24,799 bases of DNA from IMG/VR virus record IMGVR_UViG_3300030106_006834, positions 1-24,799 of that record; one strand, written 5' to 3'. Every line of letters starts with the position of its first letter. The first letter of the stretch is position 1. This document shows, piece by piece, positions 15,401-22,838 of the stretch. Both the position numbers and the translations under genes were made by a program. Under the pieces are notes generated by a model, which had not been told where the DNA came from, searched no databases, and was given only the letters and a program-made list of their open reading frames with translations. Source of the DNA: a virus.

Positions 15401-18400
15401 ACCTACTGGAGCGATACCTGCTGCTGAAGGATTTATACCTAATTATATTGTTAAGTTTCCTGGAAAAAGAAAAGCTACATCAACCCAAGGTGTAGATAAT
15501 TTAGACCGTAAAGCAGGAAAAGCATCTGAAAGTATTGATGGCTTAGGAAAATCTTCAGATGAAACCACTACAGGTCAAAGAGATATGCTTGGTACTATAT
15601 TTGGGGTTCAAATGGGTTTAAGTTTATTGACAGGTGCAACTTCAGATGCTGAAGATGGTATATTTAAATTTGCAAATAGTTTATCAGGCGCTGCGTCTAC
15701 AATAACAACAAGCTTATTAGCTGGTCAAGCTTTAGGTCAATTAGGAGGAGGTATGGTAGCAAGCAAACAAAAGGGGTTTGTGGGCGGTCTTACTAGAAAA
15801 TCTGGTTCTTTGCTTGTAGGATTAGGAAAGTTAGGTATTGCTGTTGGAGTGGTAGCAGGTGGTTTTAAAGTATTTAATGATATATTTAGAGAAACATCAG
15901 GCTTAAATGATGCAAACAGTAAAGCACTAGATAAATTTACTGACCAAATAGAAAAATCTACTTTTGGTTTATCTCAATTTACAAAAGTTCAACAAAGTAG
16001 AATCAATGAACAGATTGAATCAGTAATTTCTGGGCAAGATCGTGACCCTAACAAAAAAATAAATAGAGGAGGTGTGCTTGGCTTTAATGAAGCTCTTACT
16101 GATGAAACATTAAGGCAAGCTTTAATATCTGGAGTTTTAAAAGGATTCGATGTTGATTCAGTTGTTAAGGCAATGAGGGATCAACGTGATAGAGGGCTGT
16201 TTCTCCCAAGCGGTGAAAAAAGACCTTTTGAAGAATTCAAAAGAATTAACGAGGAAGATCCAGATTTCTTTGATGATGCATTAACTAATACGGAAGAAAT
16301 AGAAAGAGCTTTAAGCGCTGTGGCAAACTTACCAGATTTGGCTGGAAAAGCTATGAAATTGGTAGAGAAGGCTAAGTTTGGAGCGCTCAGTGAAACAGGC
16401 TTGAAGGGTGCAATAAGAAATGCAGAGGCTGAGGCTATGGAGGAGACTTTATTTGTGAAGCAAATAAAGGATTTAGGTATAGAATCTCAAGAAGTTTTTG
16501 ATGAAATTATTCAAGCTTATAGAGATCGGAGAGATGCCGCTTTTGAAGCTAATAAAAAACTGGCAGATGCTGACCTAAAATTAATTAACAAAACTGAAGC
16601 TTTAGCGCGTGTCTTTGAAATTTCAAAAGGGGTTAGAGAAGGGCAAGCAGCTAGACAAAGAGGTCTTAATGCTAGAAGCGCTCTAATCTCAGCGGGTTTA
16701 GCTACATCTGACCAAAGATTTGGTGTATCTCGTGATAGAACAATTTTAAATCAAGAAATAGCAGACACTACAAGAATTAGAACCTTAGCTCAAAAAATAA
16801 TAAGCGAGAGTAAGGATCTTAAATTAAAAGATGCTCCTGAAGGAATTAAAAGAATTTTAAATTTAAATCCAAATGAACTTTCGATACAAGATTTGAGAGA
16901 CTTTTCTACAAGTCTTGCTACAATCGCTGAAAGAACAGAGGGTAAATTTAAAGAGGATATATTAAAATATAATATTGACACTTTTGAAAGCAATCTAAAA
17001 TTTGCAAATGAAATTGCAAAAATTGAAAGTGATCGAAATGCCGCTACTATGACTTTGGCAAAAGCTTCAAAGAAAGCTGCAATCGATGCTATAGATAAAT
17101 TAAATACTTTTGATCTACAGTTTCAAAGAGCCACGGCAACTGGTTTTGAAAGACGTAGGTTAACTAGAGAGATTGATTTTCTAGGTGAAATGGGTAAACT
17201 TAGGGATAAACCTGAGGATGAAAGACTTATTGGGCAAGCAGCGCTCATGAGAGCGAAAGAGCTTGGAGATGTTTTAGATGATGCATCTGAAAATTTTGTA
17301 GATTCAATAACTAACGGTTTAGTAGATGCAATTGTCCAAGGTAAAAGTTTAGGAGAGACTTTAAGATTAGCTGCTACAGATTTCTTTACTATGATGTCAA
17401 AAGCTTACATGAAGCAAGCTGTTGATAGTATCGTAGATGGCGGCGGCGGTGGCGGCGGCGGTAATATTTTATCAACTGTTTTAGGATTTATTGGATTAAA
17501 AAATAGCGGTGGAATGATAAGAGGTGGTTCTGGAACTAGAGATGATGTTCCTACTCTACTAACTGGTGGAGAGTTTGTAATGAGAAAAAGTTCTGTAAAT
17601 AAATATGGAACTGGATTTATGAGTGCTCTAAACCAAGGAGCTGTTCCAAAGTTTGCTAACGGAGGGATGTTTGTCCCAGGAAGTTATGGCCAAGGTGCAA
17701 TCACAGGAAAATCTAATTTGCTAGGATTTGCAACTCAAACTGGAACCTCTACATCGGCTGACAGAATGGTCAGTGGAGCTAATTTTGCAGCTATAGCTTT
17801 AGCCCCTGAAAGCATTGCGATGACGAGCTTAGGTAGATCTATGAGTCCAGCCTTCAAGAAAACTCAAGAGGCTAAATCTCAAGCATTTAATTTATTTGTA
17901 CAACAACTACAAGCAGACGAACAACGTAAAGAACAGCTTAGGCAACAAGCAGAAGCTAAAAAACAACAAAGAAAAGGATTACTTGCGTCTCTTGGAATGG
18001 CCGCTCTAAGTGGTTTTGTCTTTGGGGGTGGATTAGGTAATTTGTTTGGAGGTAGGAAAACTACAGCAGATCCTGTGCTTCAAAATTTTGGTTTCGACAG
18101 TGATTTTGCCCCACTGCCATCATCTGCTCCAAAAGGCATCCCAGTTGCTACAGCAGTAACACCAAAAGCATTACCTTTGATGGTGCAATCTTTTAAAGGT
18201 CAAGGTATGGGAGGACAAACAATCCTCCAAGGTGCAGGAGACATAATGTTTCAAGGGGTTAATTCTAAACCTATACCTAAATTTAATAGAAATCCATTTG
18301 CAGCACTAACAGGTGGACCAGCCCCATTTAAAAATCCATTTGCTCCTTTAAATAGTCTTATTGATCAAACTGTACCAAATCCATTTGCAGGTGCACAAAT

Positions 18401-18854
18401 AAAATCTCCACTGGGACACGGGCAATTTGTAGAGCCTCAATTGCCTGTAGGGCTAGGTTCTTTAAGTAATGCTTTATTTCCTACAGCTCGACCCATGGGA
18501 GGAATGATCCCATACATGGCTGGTGGAGGTGGAGTCGGTTACGCTGCTGGTGTTGACACGGTTCCAGCAATGTTATCTGGCGGTGAATTTGTAATGAACG
18601 CTGCTGCAACCTCAAGAATTGGGGCATCTAATTTACAAGCTTTAAATTCTGGAGCTTCTATGGGAGGTGGTAGCACCTCTATAACTAAAGGAGACACCAA
18701 TATAAATATAGTAGTTAATTCTAATGGATCTGTTAATCAAAATGCTTCAGCTGATGCAGGAGCTGCTGATAAAGGTTTAGCTGTGAGATTAAAAGATGCC
18801 GTTAAAGGGGTTATAGCTGACGAAACAAGACTAGGAGGAATGCTCTCAGCTTAA
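12483..18854 (+). CDS. Tail tape measure protein with repeat-bounded insert
   Basis: This 2123-residue protein is the tape measure, which fixes tail length inside the tube and is ejected into the host at infection. Residues about 60-340 match the phage-minor-tail core of TP901-type tape measures (FEVSTAALELSRQGL-like helices, AADAVAGLTSAINGFKTAG, GNSFKTIFTRIQSLDKL). Residues 543-989 form a Gly-rich region with six GYIPNFA-type repeats and an inserted globular stretch (about 640-915). Hydrophobic segments occur at about 1110-1131 and 1833-1855. Long coiled-coil regions cover 1160-1630. The C-terminal 450 residues carry two copies of a GGEFVM module (E1697, E2035), an eight-Gly run (1653-1660) and three NPFA motifs. 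At about 0.15 nm per residue the length implies a tail up to 300 nm, less if the insert is not extended. AAAAGG precedes the ATG; the stop overlaps the next start. Confidence 0.92.
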   Translation: MAAEINAKFVGLEKSVQDAAKAAGRNLKINVGANARSVEALSQPLGRITGKADEFTKSMEAANARVLAFGASVGVLRSVTNSFKELVVVTIQVEKQMAAINAILGASTGELSKFKKEIFDVARNTEQSFETVSTAALELSRQGLAAEEVVKRLNDSLILSRLSGQSAADAVAGLTSAINGFKTAGITSAQVVNKFSEAAKSAAVSERDLAEAFKRAGAVAGQAGVSFDELVGIVSAVQEKTSRGGSVIGNSFKTIFTRIQSLDKLTTMEDLGVTVTDSAGQILSATKIIQNLAGVLQSFPDARRLQIAENLVGKFQVAPFISLLEDYNDETSKAIKITEISANATTAAYERNAALNLTLSAAISEARVNVEQLFDTLGKIGITEGLQNILGFFNTLVSDLRGLLDEETGSDIAKGLVKGIGNVISGPGLAVFAAIIGKLTKDLVSFGLGSMRTFFGLNKAAKEQAAVQGQIASTLLGNSDIQKRILAIENSQLSTEGKKLAQTKFFTTALNEQLAVMQRMQNIASRVAPGVIAGTRKGRGAGGYIPNFAGGSAFGSEQADINRGVGGAPRSARPVSIPNFNFGGGQRGTMVANTSEFIVPNFGGGSAIFNQNMAASMGLPAGARPVGAAGGYIPNFAAFKSTSGQTKGLTLDQAIDSGRFNRGALTAGFGKEAVDKKLGLVSQAGKPVAKKKSNAGVLTYDADHLGILSLFKEKKDNSTSLTLSSKKVSQTNEGVKALRAMGVNQVVLRNVQLQSVDNMKKGFSETRNRQKLAQYFTKPLVQYGSMLLGGAFKNDELKAARSELAKLARGKSSAALFSTSGEGAILESAVNLVTKGAKAIKEFKTTASERAPFDFEETGPAGDEFKTAFRFDKDLQKADAKRTASDSAVRSLITKALSDGTERGKMILAAEAAGFKKASSGYIPNYASSPLDKAINREVAAGLPINQVRINQKGTLRNSANPMGLAVTNTRDEPTGAIPAAEGFIPNYIVKFPGKRKATSTQGVDNLDRKAGKASESIDGLGKSSDETTTGQRDMLGTIFGVQMGLSLLTGATSDAEDGIFKFANSLSGAASTITTSLLAGQALGQLGGGMVASKQKGFVGGLTRKSGSLLVGLGKLGIAVGVVAGGFKVFNDIFRETSGLNDANSKALDKFTDQIEKSTFGLSQFTKVQQSRINEQIESVISGQDRDPNKKINRGGVLGFNEALTDETLRQALISGVLKGFDVDSVVKAMRDQRDRGLFLPSGEKRPFEEFKRINEEDPDFFDDALTNTEEIERALSAVANLPDLAGKAMKLVEKAKFGALSETGLKGAIRNAEAEAMEETLFVKQIKDLGIESQEVFDEIIQAYRDRRDAAFEANKKLADADLKLINKTEALARVFEISKGVREGQAARQRGLNARSALISAGLATSDQRFGVSRDRTILNQEIADTTRIRTLAQKIISESKDLKLKDAPEGIKRILNLNPNELSIQDLRDFSTSLATIAERTEGKFKEDILKYNIDTFESNLKFANEIAKIESDRNAATMTLAKASKKAAIDAIDKLNTFDLQFQRATATGFERRRLTREIDFLGEMGKLRDKPEDERLIGQAALMRAKELGDVLDDASENFVDSITNGLVDAIVQGKSLGETLRLAATDFFTMMSKAYMKQAVDSIVDGGGGGGGGNILSTVLGFIGLKNSGGMIRGGSGTRDDVPTLLTGGEFVMRKSSVNKYGTGFMSALNQGAVPKFANGGMFVPGSYGQGAITGKSNLLGFATQTGTSTSADRMVSGANFAAIALAPESIAMTSLGRSMSPAFKKTQEAKSQAFNLFVQQLQADEQRKEQLRQQAEAKKQQRKGLLASLGMAALSGFVFGGGLGNLFGGRKTTADPVLQNFGFDSDFAPLPSSAPKGIPVATAVTPKALPLMVQSFKGQGMGGQTILQGAGDIMFQGVNSKPIPKFNRNPFAALTGGPAPFKNPFAPLNSLIDQTVPNPFAGAQIKSPLGHGQFVEPQLPVGLGSLSNALFPTARPMGGMIPYMAGGGGVGYAAGVDTVPAMLSGGEFVMNAAATSRIGASNLQALNSGASMGGGSTSITKGDTNINIVVNSNGSVNQNASADAGAADKGLAVRLKDAVKGVIADETRLGGMLSA
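14109..15449 (+). repeat. Six GYIPNFA-type protein repeats in the tape measure
   Basis: Short Gly-flanked repeats of the form G-(Y/F)-I-P-N-(F/Y)-A occur at residues 543-549, 631-637, 921-927 and 983-989, with looser copies SIPNFNF (576-582) and FIVPNFGG (597-604). In DNA they begin at 14109, 14208, 14271, 14373, 15243 and 15429. Degenerate forms may occur later (VPKFANGG at 1721, PIPKFN at 1930). The coding bases differ between copies (FNPI codons vary), so the constraint is on protein. They bracket an insert between 637 and 921. Confidence 0.85.
17508..18663 (+). repeat. Duplicated GGEFVM module near the tape measure C-terminus
   Basis: Residues about 1676-1719 (GGMIRGGSGTRDDVPTLLTG then GEFVMRKSSVNKYGTGFM) and about 2016-2060 (GGGVGYAAGVDTVPAMLSG then GEFVMNAAATSRIGASNL) share the frame GG..(R/Y)..G.(R)D(D/T)VP..L.GGEFVM........G...L..LN.G. 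Such VPAxLxxGEFV motifs are common in tape measure proteins; here two copies are about 338 residues apart. Confidence 0.8.
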
Positions 18855-19669
18855 TGTTTGGCACTAAATTAAATTACGATTCAAGGCTATTTTTAGAGGG
18901 CGAAGAGGTCTCTGGAATAAATACTGTTGATTTTTCGTATTCTAATTCTGTTAGTACAATAAATCCTTTAGGGTTTAGCAATGGTGTTACAACCGTCAAT
19001 GGAGAAACGCAGCAAAATTTTTCTTTTACTAGAGATTTAGTTTACAAATCTGTTGTAGCTTCTGGAGTTGGCGGAAGTAGTTCTTTTACTGGATCTAATA
19101 ACTTATCAGGCAGCATTCATTACAACGGAGAATCTTATGGATTTCAAAGTGGATACCTTAACAATTGGTCAATAAATTGTGCAGTCGGAGCACCTGTAAA
19201 AGAAACTTGTTCTTTTGTCGTTTATGATGAAATGAGAAGTGGCGCAAACGCTTCAGGCTCTGCTACAGCTCCAAGCTTAAGCATACCAAGTCAAGGCGGC
19301 ATTACTGCTACATGTGACAATAGCTCTACTAATAGAGTTATAGGCTTTGACTATGCAGTAACTTGCAATAGAAAACCTTACTATTCAATAGGTGATAAAG
19401 CACCCACAGAAGTTAAGTTTATACCTCCTTTAAATATTACTGCTGCGGTTCAAGTAGAAGTTGATGACGCTTTTATGGAAAATGGTAGAAATTTTTTAGA
19501 AACAGGTAAAAGCAGTAGGACAGTTAATTTAAAAGTAAATGGTAGAAATGGCGGCCCAACTCTTGTTGATGCCTCAGTGCCTAATGCTTGTTTAGTAAGT
19601 GAATCTTTAAGTGCATCTTCAGATGGAAGTTTGAGATTAACTCTTAATTATATGGGGCATACATCATGA
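18854..19669 (+). CDS. Tail-tube-fold paralogue, probable distal tail protein
   Basis: A 271-residue, probably beta-rich protein directly after the tape measure, its ATG sharing a base with the stop (TAATG). It has the same order of elements as the tail tube protein at 7308: INTVDFSYSNSVSTINPLG (22-40), a FSFT strand, GYLNNWSINCAVGAPVKETCS (100-120, quoted in part), then NRVIGFDYAVTCNRKPYYSIG (160-180, quoted in part) and PLNITAAVQVEVDD, and a C-terminal VNLKVNG...LVSESLSASSDGS-LRLTLNYMG. Its place after the tape measure suggests a distal-tail or baseplate-hub ring continuing the tube, comparable to where Dit-type proteins are encoded. It has six Cys residues, more than the tube protein. It overlaps the next gene by 4 bases (ATGA). 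Paralogy is from visual alignment. Confidence 0.6.
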   Translation: MFGTKLNYDSRLFLEGEEVSGINTVDFSYSNSVSTINPLGFSNGVTTVNGETQQNFSFTRDLVYKSVVASGVGGSSSFTGSNNLSGSIHYNGESYGFQSGYLNNWSINCAVGAPVKETCSFVVYDEMRSGANASGSATAPSLSIPSQGGITATCDNSSTNRVIGFDYAVTCNRKPYYSIGDKAPTEVKFIPPLNITAAVQVEVDDAFMENGRNFLETGKSSRTVNLKVNGRNGGPTLVDASVPNACLVSESLSASSDGSLRLTLNYMGHTS

Positions 19670-20649
19670 GTACTTTAACAGGATTAGAATCAGAAAATTT
19701 ACTTTACAACAGAGATAGAAATATTTCTGGGGTTACTGCGCCAGCAGATCTTACTGGTTTAAGCTTAACTCCAACTTATGGGTCAACAGCTCAGTTTCAA
19801 TCTAATTTGAACACTTTTATTACTGATGATTTTTACTATGATCTTGTGCCTTTATCTTTAAATAGTTTAATAGCTAATTTTAATGTAGGCTATTTAACTA
19901 ATGAAACTGATGCCAGAAAGCTGGCTAACTTTTTTGAAAGTAAGTCTGGATTTTTACCGATGGAGTTTAATGCTGATAACTCTGGAATATATAAAAATGT
20001 AACTGGGTTTTGTAATTCTTATCAAGTAACAGTTGAGAATAATCAAAACTTCAATGTGTCAGCGGCAGTGACAATTGATACAGCCCCCAATCTGTTGAAT
20101 TGGTCAGGTAATAATTTTACAAATATAGATTTCCAAAACTGGGTTCCGTCGAGAGGATATAAAAAATACGATGTTGTTTTTTCTGGTGTTAATACAAACA
20201 ACTTAAACAATTTCTTTTATTGTACTGAAGACCATACTTCATCCTCTGCTAATAGCCCGACTGGTGCATCAACTAGTTGGACTCAAAAGTTTTTCTTTGA
20301 GCCTGATCAAAACCAAGAATTTCAAGTGGGTATAAAATCAGATATTGTTCAATTTAATAATTCTTTTACTCAGAGATTAGGTGGAGATAAAAACACAAAA
20401 AATATAGCTAAATTTGATATAGCTTATAACTTCACCAACATATCTAATCATCAGCTAAAGTCCATGTTGCATTTTTTAGAAAATAAAGCTGGCTATAGGA
20501 GGTTTGAACATCAAATACCATCCGTTTATAACAGACCAAAAGTTTATTATTGTCCTACTTGGACTCATACTTGGGTATATAGTAACACAAATAATTTAAG
20601 TGTAAACTTTGTCGAAGATCCGTTAGGTGTAATTCCAACAGAGGTTTAA
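19666..20649 (+). CDS. Minor tail protein, two gpM-like domains around a carbohydrate-binding-like module
   Basis: This 327-residue protein appears to hold two copies of a lambda gpM-like tail domain. Copy one (about 46-140) reads FNVGYLTNETDARKLANFFE then SKSGFLPMEF; copy two (about 226-320) reads FDIAYNFTNISNHQLKSMLH then FLENKAGYRRFEHQI, both followed by a pair of strands. SFTQRLGGD in copy two recalls the YxQRxxxG motif of the phage minor tail (gpM) family. Between them, residues about 150-212 look like a CBM5/12-type chitin-binding module: NWV (W159), a GYKKYDVVFSG turn, FFYC, H190, P198 and STSWTQKFF (W205). It probably caps the tail end and may touch surface polysaccharide. It overlaps the previous gene by 4 bases and lies 1 base before the next. 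Confidence 0.62.
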   Translation: MSTLTGLESENLLYNRDRNISGVTAPADLTGLSLTPTYGSTAQFQSNLNTFITDDFYYDLVPLSLNSLIANFNVGYLTNETDARKLANFFESKSGFLPMEFNADNSGIYKNVTGFCNSYQVTVENNQNFNVSAAVTIDTAPNLLNWSGNNFTNIDFQNWVPSRGYKKYDVVFSGVNTNNLNNFFYCTEDHTSSSANSPTGASTSWTQKFFFEPDQNQEFQVGIKSDIVQFNNSFTQRLGGDKNTKNIAKFDIAYNFTNISNHQLKSMLHFLENKAGYRRFEHQIPSVYNRPKVYYCPTWTHTWVYSNTNNLSVNFVEDPLGVIPTEV

Positions 20650-20650
20650 A

Positions 20651-22114
20651 ATGTCAAGAGCTATAATACAGAGTCAAAAAGCAATAGTCGCCGCAAGTAA
20701 TGATACTGGATCATTTAAAACGACTAATATTGATTTAAATTTAATTAATAATGTTCAAAACGCCAGTTTTTCTATTGCCTTCCCTCATGAAAAATCAAAG
20801 CAGTTAGGCTCGCAGAACTTTAGTATTGATAATACTTTTATACAGCCAGATGTAGAATTAACCTTATCATATATACCAGAGGCTAAGTTACAGAATGAAA
20901 TAAATAGTAATTTTATAAGTGGGGGTAATTCTTACGCCACTAGCGTTCAAGCTCTTGCTGGTTCATTACCTAAAAATACTAATTTTTTAATTATAAATAG
21001 CCCCGATGATGGCAAAGATGCGCTAGATTCAGTTACAGTTGGTGGGTCAGCAGTAAACCTCGCTGGTTTTGAAGCTGCCGCTTTTGGAAACTGTTTTTTA
21101 ACTTCTTATGGATTAACTTATGGAGTAAACTCTTTACCAATTGTTACTACTTCCTATGTAGCATCAAACACAAAGTTTGAAAAATTGACTGGCACTAGTA
21201 TGGAATCGCCAGCTATAAATTTACTTGAGGGTAACAATAATAATGTAGGGCTTCTAAATTTTGTTTTTGATAATGGTACTAAAGATCCAAAAGTCCCAAC
21301 GCCGAATGATTCTAACAGTTCTATATCCTTTGAAAACTTGCAAGTAGGAGGTCAAGCTATCTCTGGCAGCCATTTAGTCCAATCTGTTGATATGTCAGTG
21401 GCTTTACAAAGAGTTTCTAATTATGGTTTTGGGAGTGATTTTTCTTATGATAGAAAAGCTGAAATGCCAGCTAATGGATCATTTTCTATATCATCATTGG
21501 TATCAGGTTATGGAAACGGTAATATAACTGGCGTTTTGGATACAGAACAAAAGTATAATTTTGATTTAATTTTAAGTGCTAGCAGCTCTCATGATTACGC
21601 CGTAGATGGAACTTTTTCTGAGGGGTACAGTAATTGGAGTTCTTCAGACGCTTCGAAAGTTACTATTATTTCTGCTTCTAATTTAGTGCACTTTAATACA
21701 CCAGATACACAAACTTTAACGCAGACAGATCCATTACCTTTAAGAGCAGTAAGAGTTTTAATTACATTTACAATATCAGATAGGACAGCAGGTGGAATCA
21801 AACTTACAATGCCTACTCCAGCAGCTGGAACTTTATTTAATTCTGATGGTACTTATCAAGTAGAGGTAACAACAAGCCCGCTTTTAGCTAATTATAATGA
21901 TATTCAGTTTACTAGTGTGGGCACTACTAATCTTAAACTAAGTAATGTTTCAGCTGTACAAGTCCCTGAAAAACTTAAATATTCAGTGTCCGATGCTAGA
22001 TTAGAATCTTACAGTTCATCAATTCCAGTAAATGGTATTATGTCTTTTGACGCTTCGTTTACATTCCCTGTAAATGAAACTGTAGGGCTTGCATTAAGCG
22101 GAACGCCGTACTAA
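20651..22114 (+). CDS. Tail-tube-fold paralogue with inserted jelly-roll-like domain
   Basis: A 487-residue distal tail protein with a good Shine-Dalgarno sequence (AGAGG, 6 bases before ATG). It aligns along its length with the tail tube protein at 7308: shared N-terminus (SQKAI.. versus SEALY..), VQNASFSIAFPHEKSKQLG (35-53), NFLIINSPDDGKDALD (111-126), FGNCFLTSYGLTYGVNSLPI (145-164), VQSVDMSVALQRVSNYGFG (243-261) and PANGSFSISSLVSGYG. Residues about 316-440 are extra: DGTFSEGYSNWSSSDAS, VRVLITFTIS and LKLSNVSAVQV recall CBM4/9-type or galactose-binding jelly rolls. After it the tube-like C-terminus resumes (KLKYSVSDARLESYSSSI to FTFPVNETVGLALSG). It may form a decorated tail-tip ring that binds host glycans. 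Its stop overlaps the converging gene by 4 bases. Confidence 0.6.
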   Translation: MSRAIIQSQKAIVAASNDTGSFKTTNIDLNLINNVQNASFSIAFPHEKSKQLGSQNFSIDNTFIQPDVELTLSYIPEAKLQNEINSNFISGGNSYATSVQALAGSLPKNTNFLIINSPDDGKDALDSVTVGGSAVNLAGFEAAAFGNCFLTSYGLTYGVNSLPIVTTSYVASNTKFEKLTGTSMESPAINLLEGNNNNVGLLNFVFDNGTKDPKVPTPNDSNSSISFENLQVGGQAISGSHLVQSVDMSVALQRVSNYGFGSDFSYDRKAEMPANGSFSISSLVSGYGNGNITGVLDTEQKYNFDLILSASSSHDYAVDGTFSEGYSNWSSSDASKVTIISASNLVHFNTPDTQTLTQTDPLPLRAVRVLITFTISDRTAGGIKLTMPTPAAGTLFNSDGTYQVEVTTSPLLANYNDIQFTSVGTTNLKLSNVSAVQVPEKLKYSVSDARLESYSSSIPVNGIMSFDASFTFPVNETVGLALSGTPY

Positions 22115-22497
22115 TCGTAATCAATTTTTACGTTTTTACTTTCGTAACCTTTTTCTTTTACTTGATTGATGTGTTTAGCTCCATTTCGAGCTTTTGAATA
22201 ATTTTCATAATATTTTTCTTTTACAGGATCAACCCCACCATTCTTTTGCGCTCGCTTTTCACTAAGCTCTTTAGAATAATCTAACATATCTCCCATAGTT
22301 CCTTTTTTTGCAGCAGTTGCATCTACAAACTGTCTACTATTAAATGGGTCAGCATCAGCATCGATGGACGCATTAGGAGCGAGAAAAACTCGCTCCCATG
22401 CTAAACCATCTTGTTCGTAAGAATGTTTATCATTCATACCTTGAATTATTTCAATATATTCTTCTTTGTCGGGATGTTTGTAAACGTAAATAGGCAT
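22111..22497 (-). CDS. FmdB-like family protein lacking zinc-binding cysteines
   Basis: A 128-residue protein starting MPIYVYKHPDKEEYIEIIQG, which resembles the beta-hairpin start of FmdB-type zinc-ribbon proteins (MPxYxYxC...) and the related proteins carried by marine T4-like cyanophages. The four Cys residues of the cellular family are absent. The rest is helical and charged, with GTMGDMLDYSKELSEKRAQK in the middle and a Lys-rich end. The ATG overlaps the Hsp20 stop (TAATG), so the two are translated together. In related phages the role is unknown; a regulator or small structural protein is possible. Its stop (TAG) overlaps the stop of the tail gene on the other strand. Confidence 0.6.
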   Translation of the reverse strand: MPIYVYKHPDKEEYIEIIQGMNDKHSYEQDGLAWERVFLAPNASIDADADPFNSRQFVDATAAKKGTMGDMLDYSKELSEKRAQKNGGVDPVKEKYYENYSKARNGAKHINQVKEKGYESKNVKIDYD

Positions 22498-22802
22498 TAA
22501 GTAATTTTTATTTGTTTACCTTCATTTACACCTTTTTTAGGTAATGTTAATTTCAATAAACCATGAGTATATTCAGCTACTATGTGATCTATAGAAACTT
22601 GATTAGCAAGTCTGACAATTCTTTTCTTAGAATCTTTTTTATTTTTAGCTTCCACAGTCAATAGGTTGTCCGTGGCGGTTATTTTTATTTGACTCTTAGA
22701 AAAACCAGCAAATGAAAGTTCAATTTCATAAGCATCTTTATTATCTGTCGATTCGACTGGGTATTGTATTTGTTCGTTTAGTAAATTAAATAGTGTGTTC
22801 AT
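22497..22802 (-). CDS. Small heat shock protein (Hsp20 / alpha-crystallin)
   Basis: A 101-residue protein that is essentially a bare alpha-crystallin domain: AYEIELSFAGFSKSQIKITA (25-44), LLTVEAKNK, and the family signature A-x(n)-G-L-L-x-L-x-L-P as EYTHGLLKLTLPKKG near residues 80-93. The N-terminal arm is short (about 20 residues) and the C-terminus ends IKIT, close to the I-x-I motif used for oligomer assembly. Such chaperones keep unfolded proteins soluble; Hsp20 genes are well known in marine T4-like cyanophages, where they may help virion assembly or host survival. It follows the glycosyltransferase after 36 bases and is coupled to the FmdB-like gene. Confidence 0.88.
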   Translation of the reverse strand: MNTLFNLLNEQIQYPVESTDNKDAYEIELSFAGFSKSQIKITATDNLLTVEAKNKKDSKKRIVRLANQVSIDHIVAEYTHGLLKLTLPKKGVNEGKQIKIT

Positions 22803-22838
22803 AATGCTCTATATATCAACATTAAATATGCCAATCAT

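Noticed and set aside
7308-22114. A contractile tail sheath or baseplate wedge gene
   Set aside because: No protein in the window has the length or sheath-like C-terminal pattern expected; the tube-like proteins and gpM-like protein fit a non-contractile tail, though genes beyond the window could change this.
22803-22838. A promoter before hsp20 (TTGGCA ... TATATA on the minus strand)
   Set aside because: The spacing (about 13-15 bases) is too short for a normal sigma-70 promoter and the boxes are imperfect.
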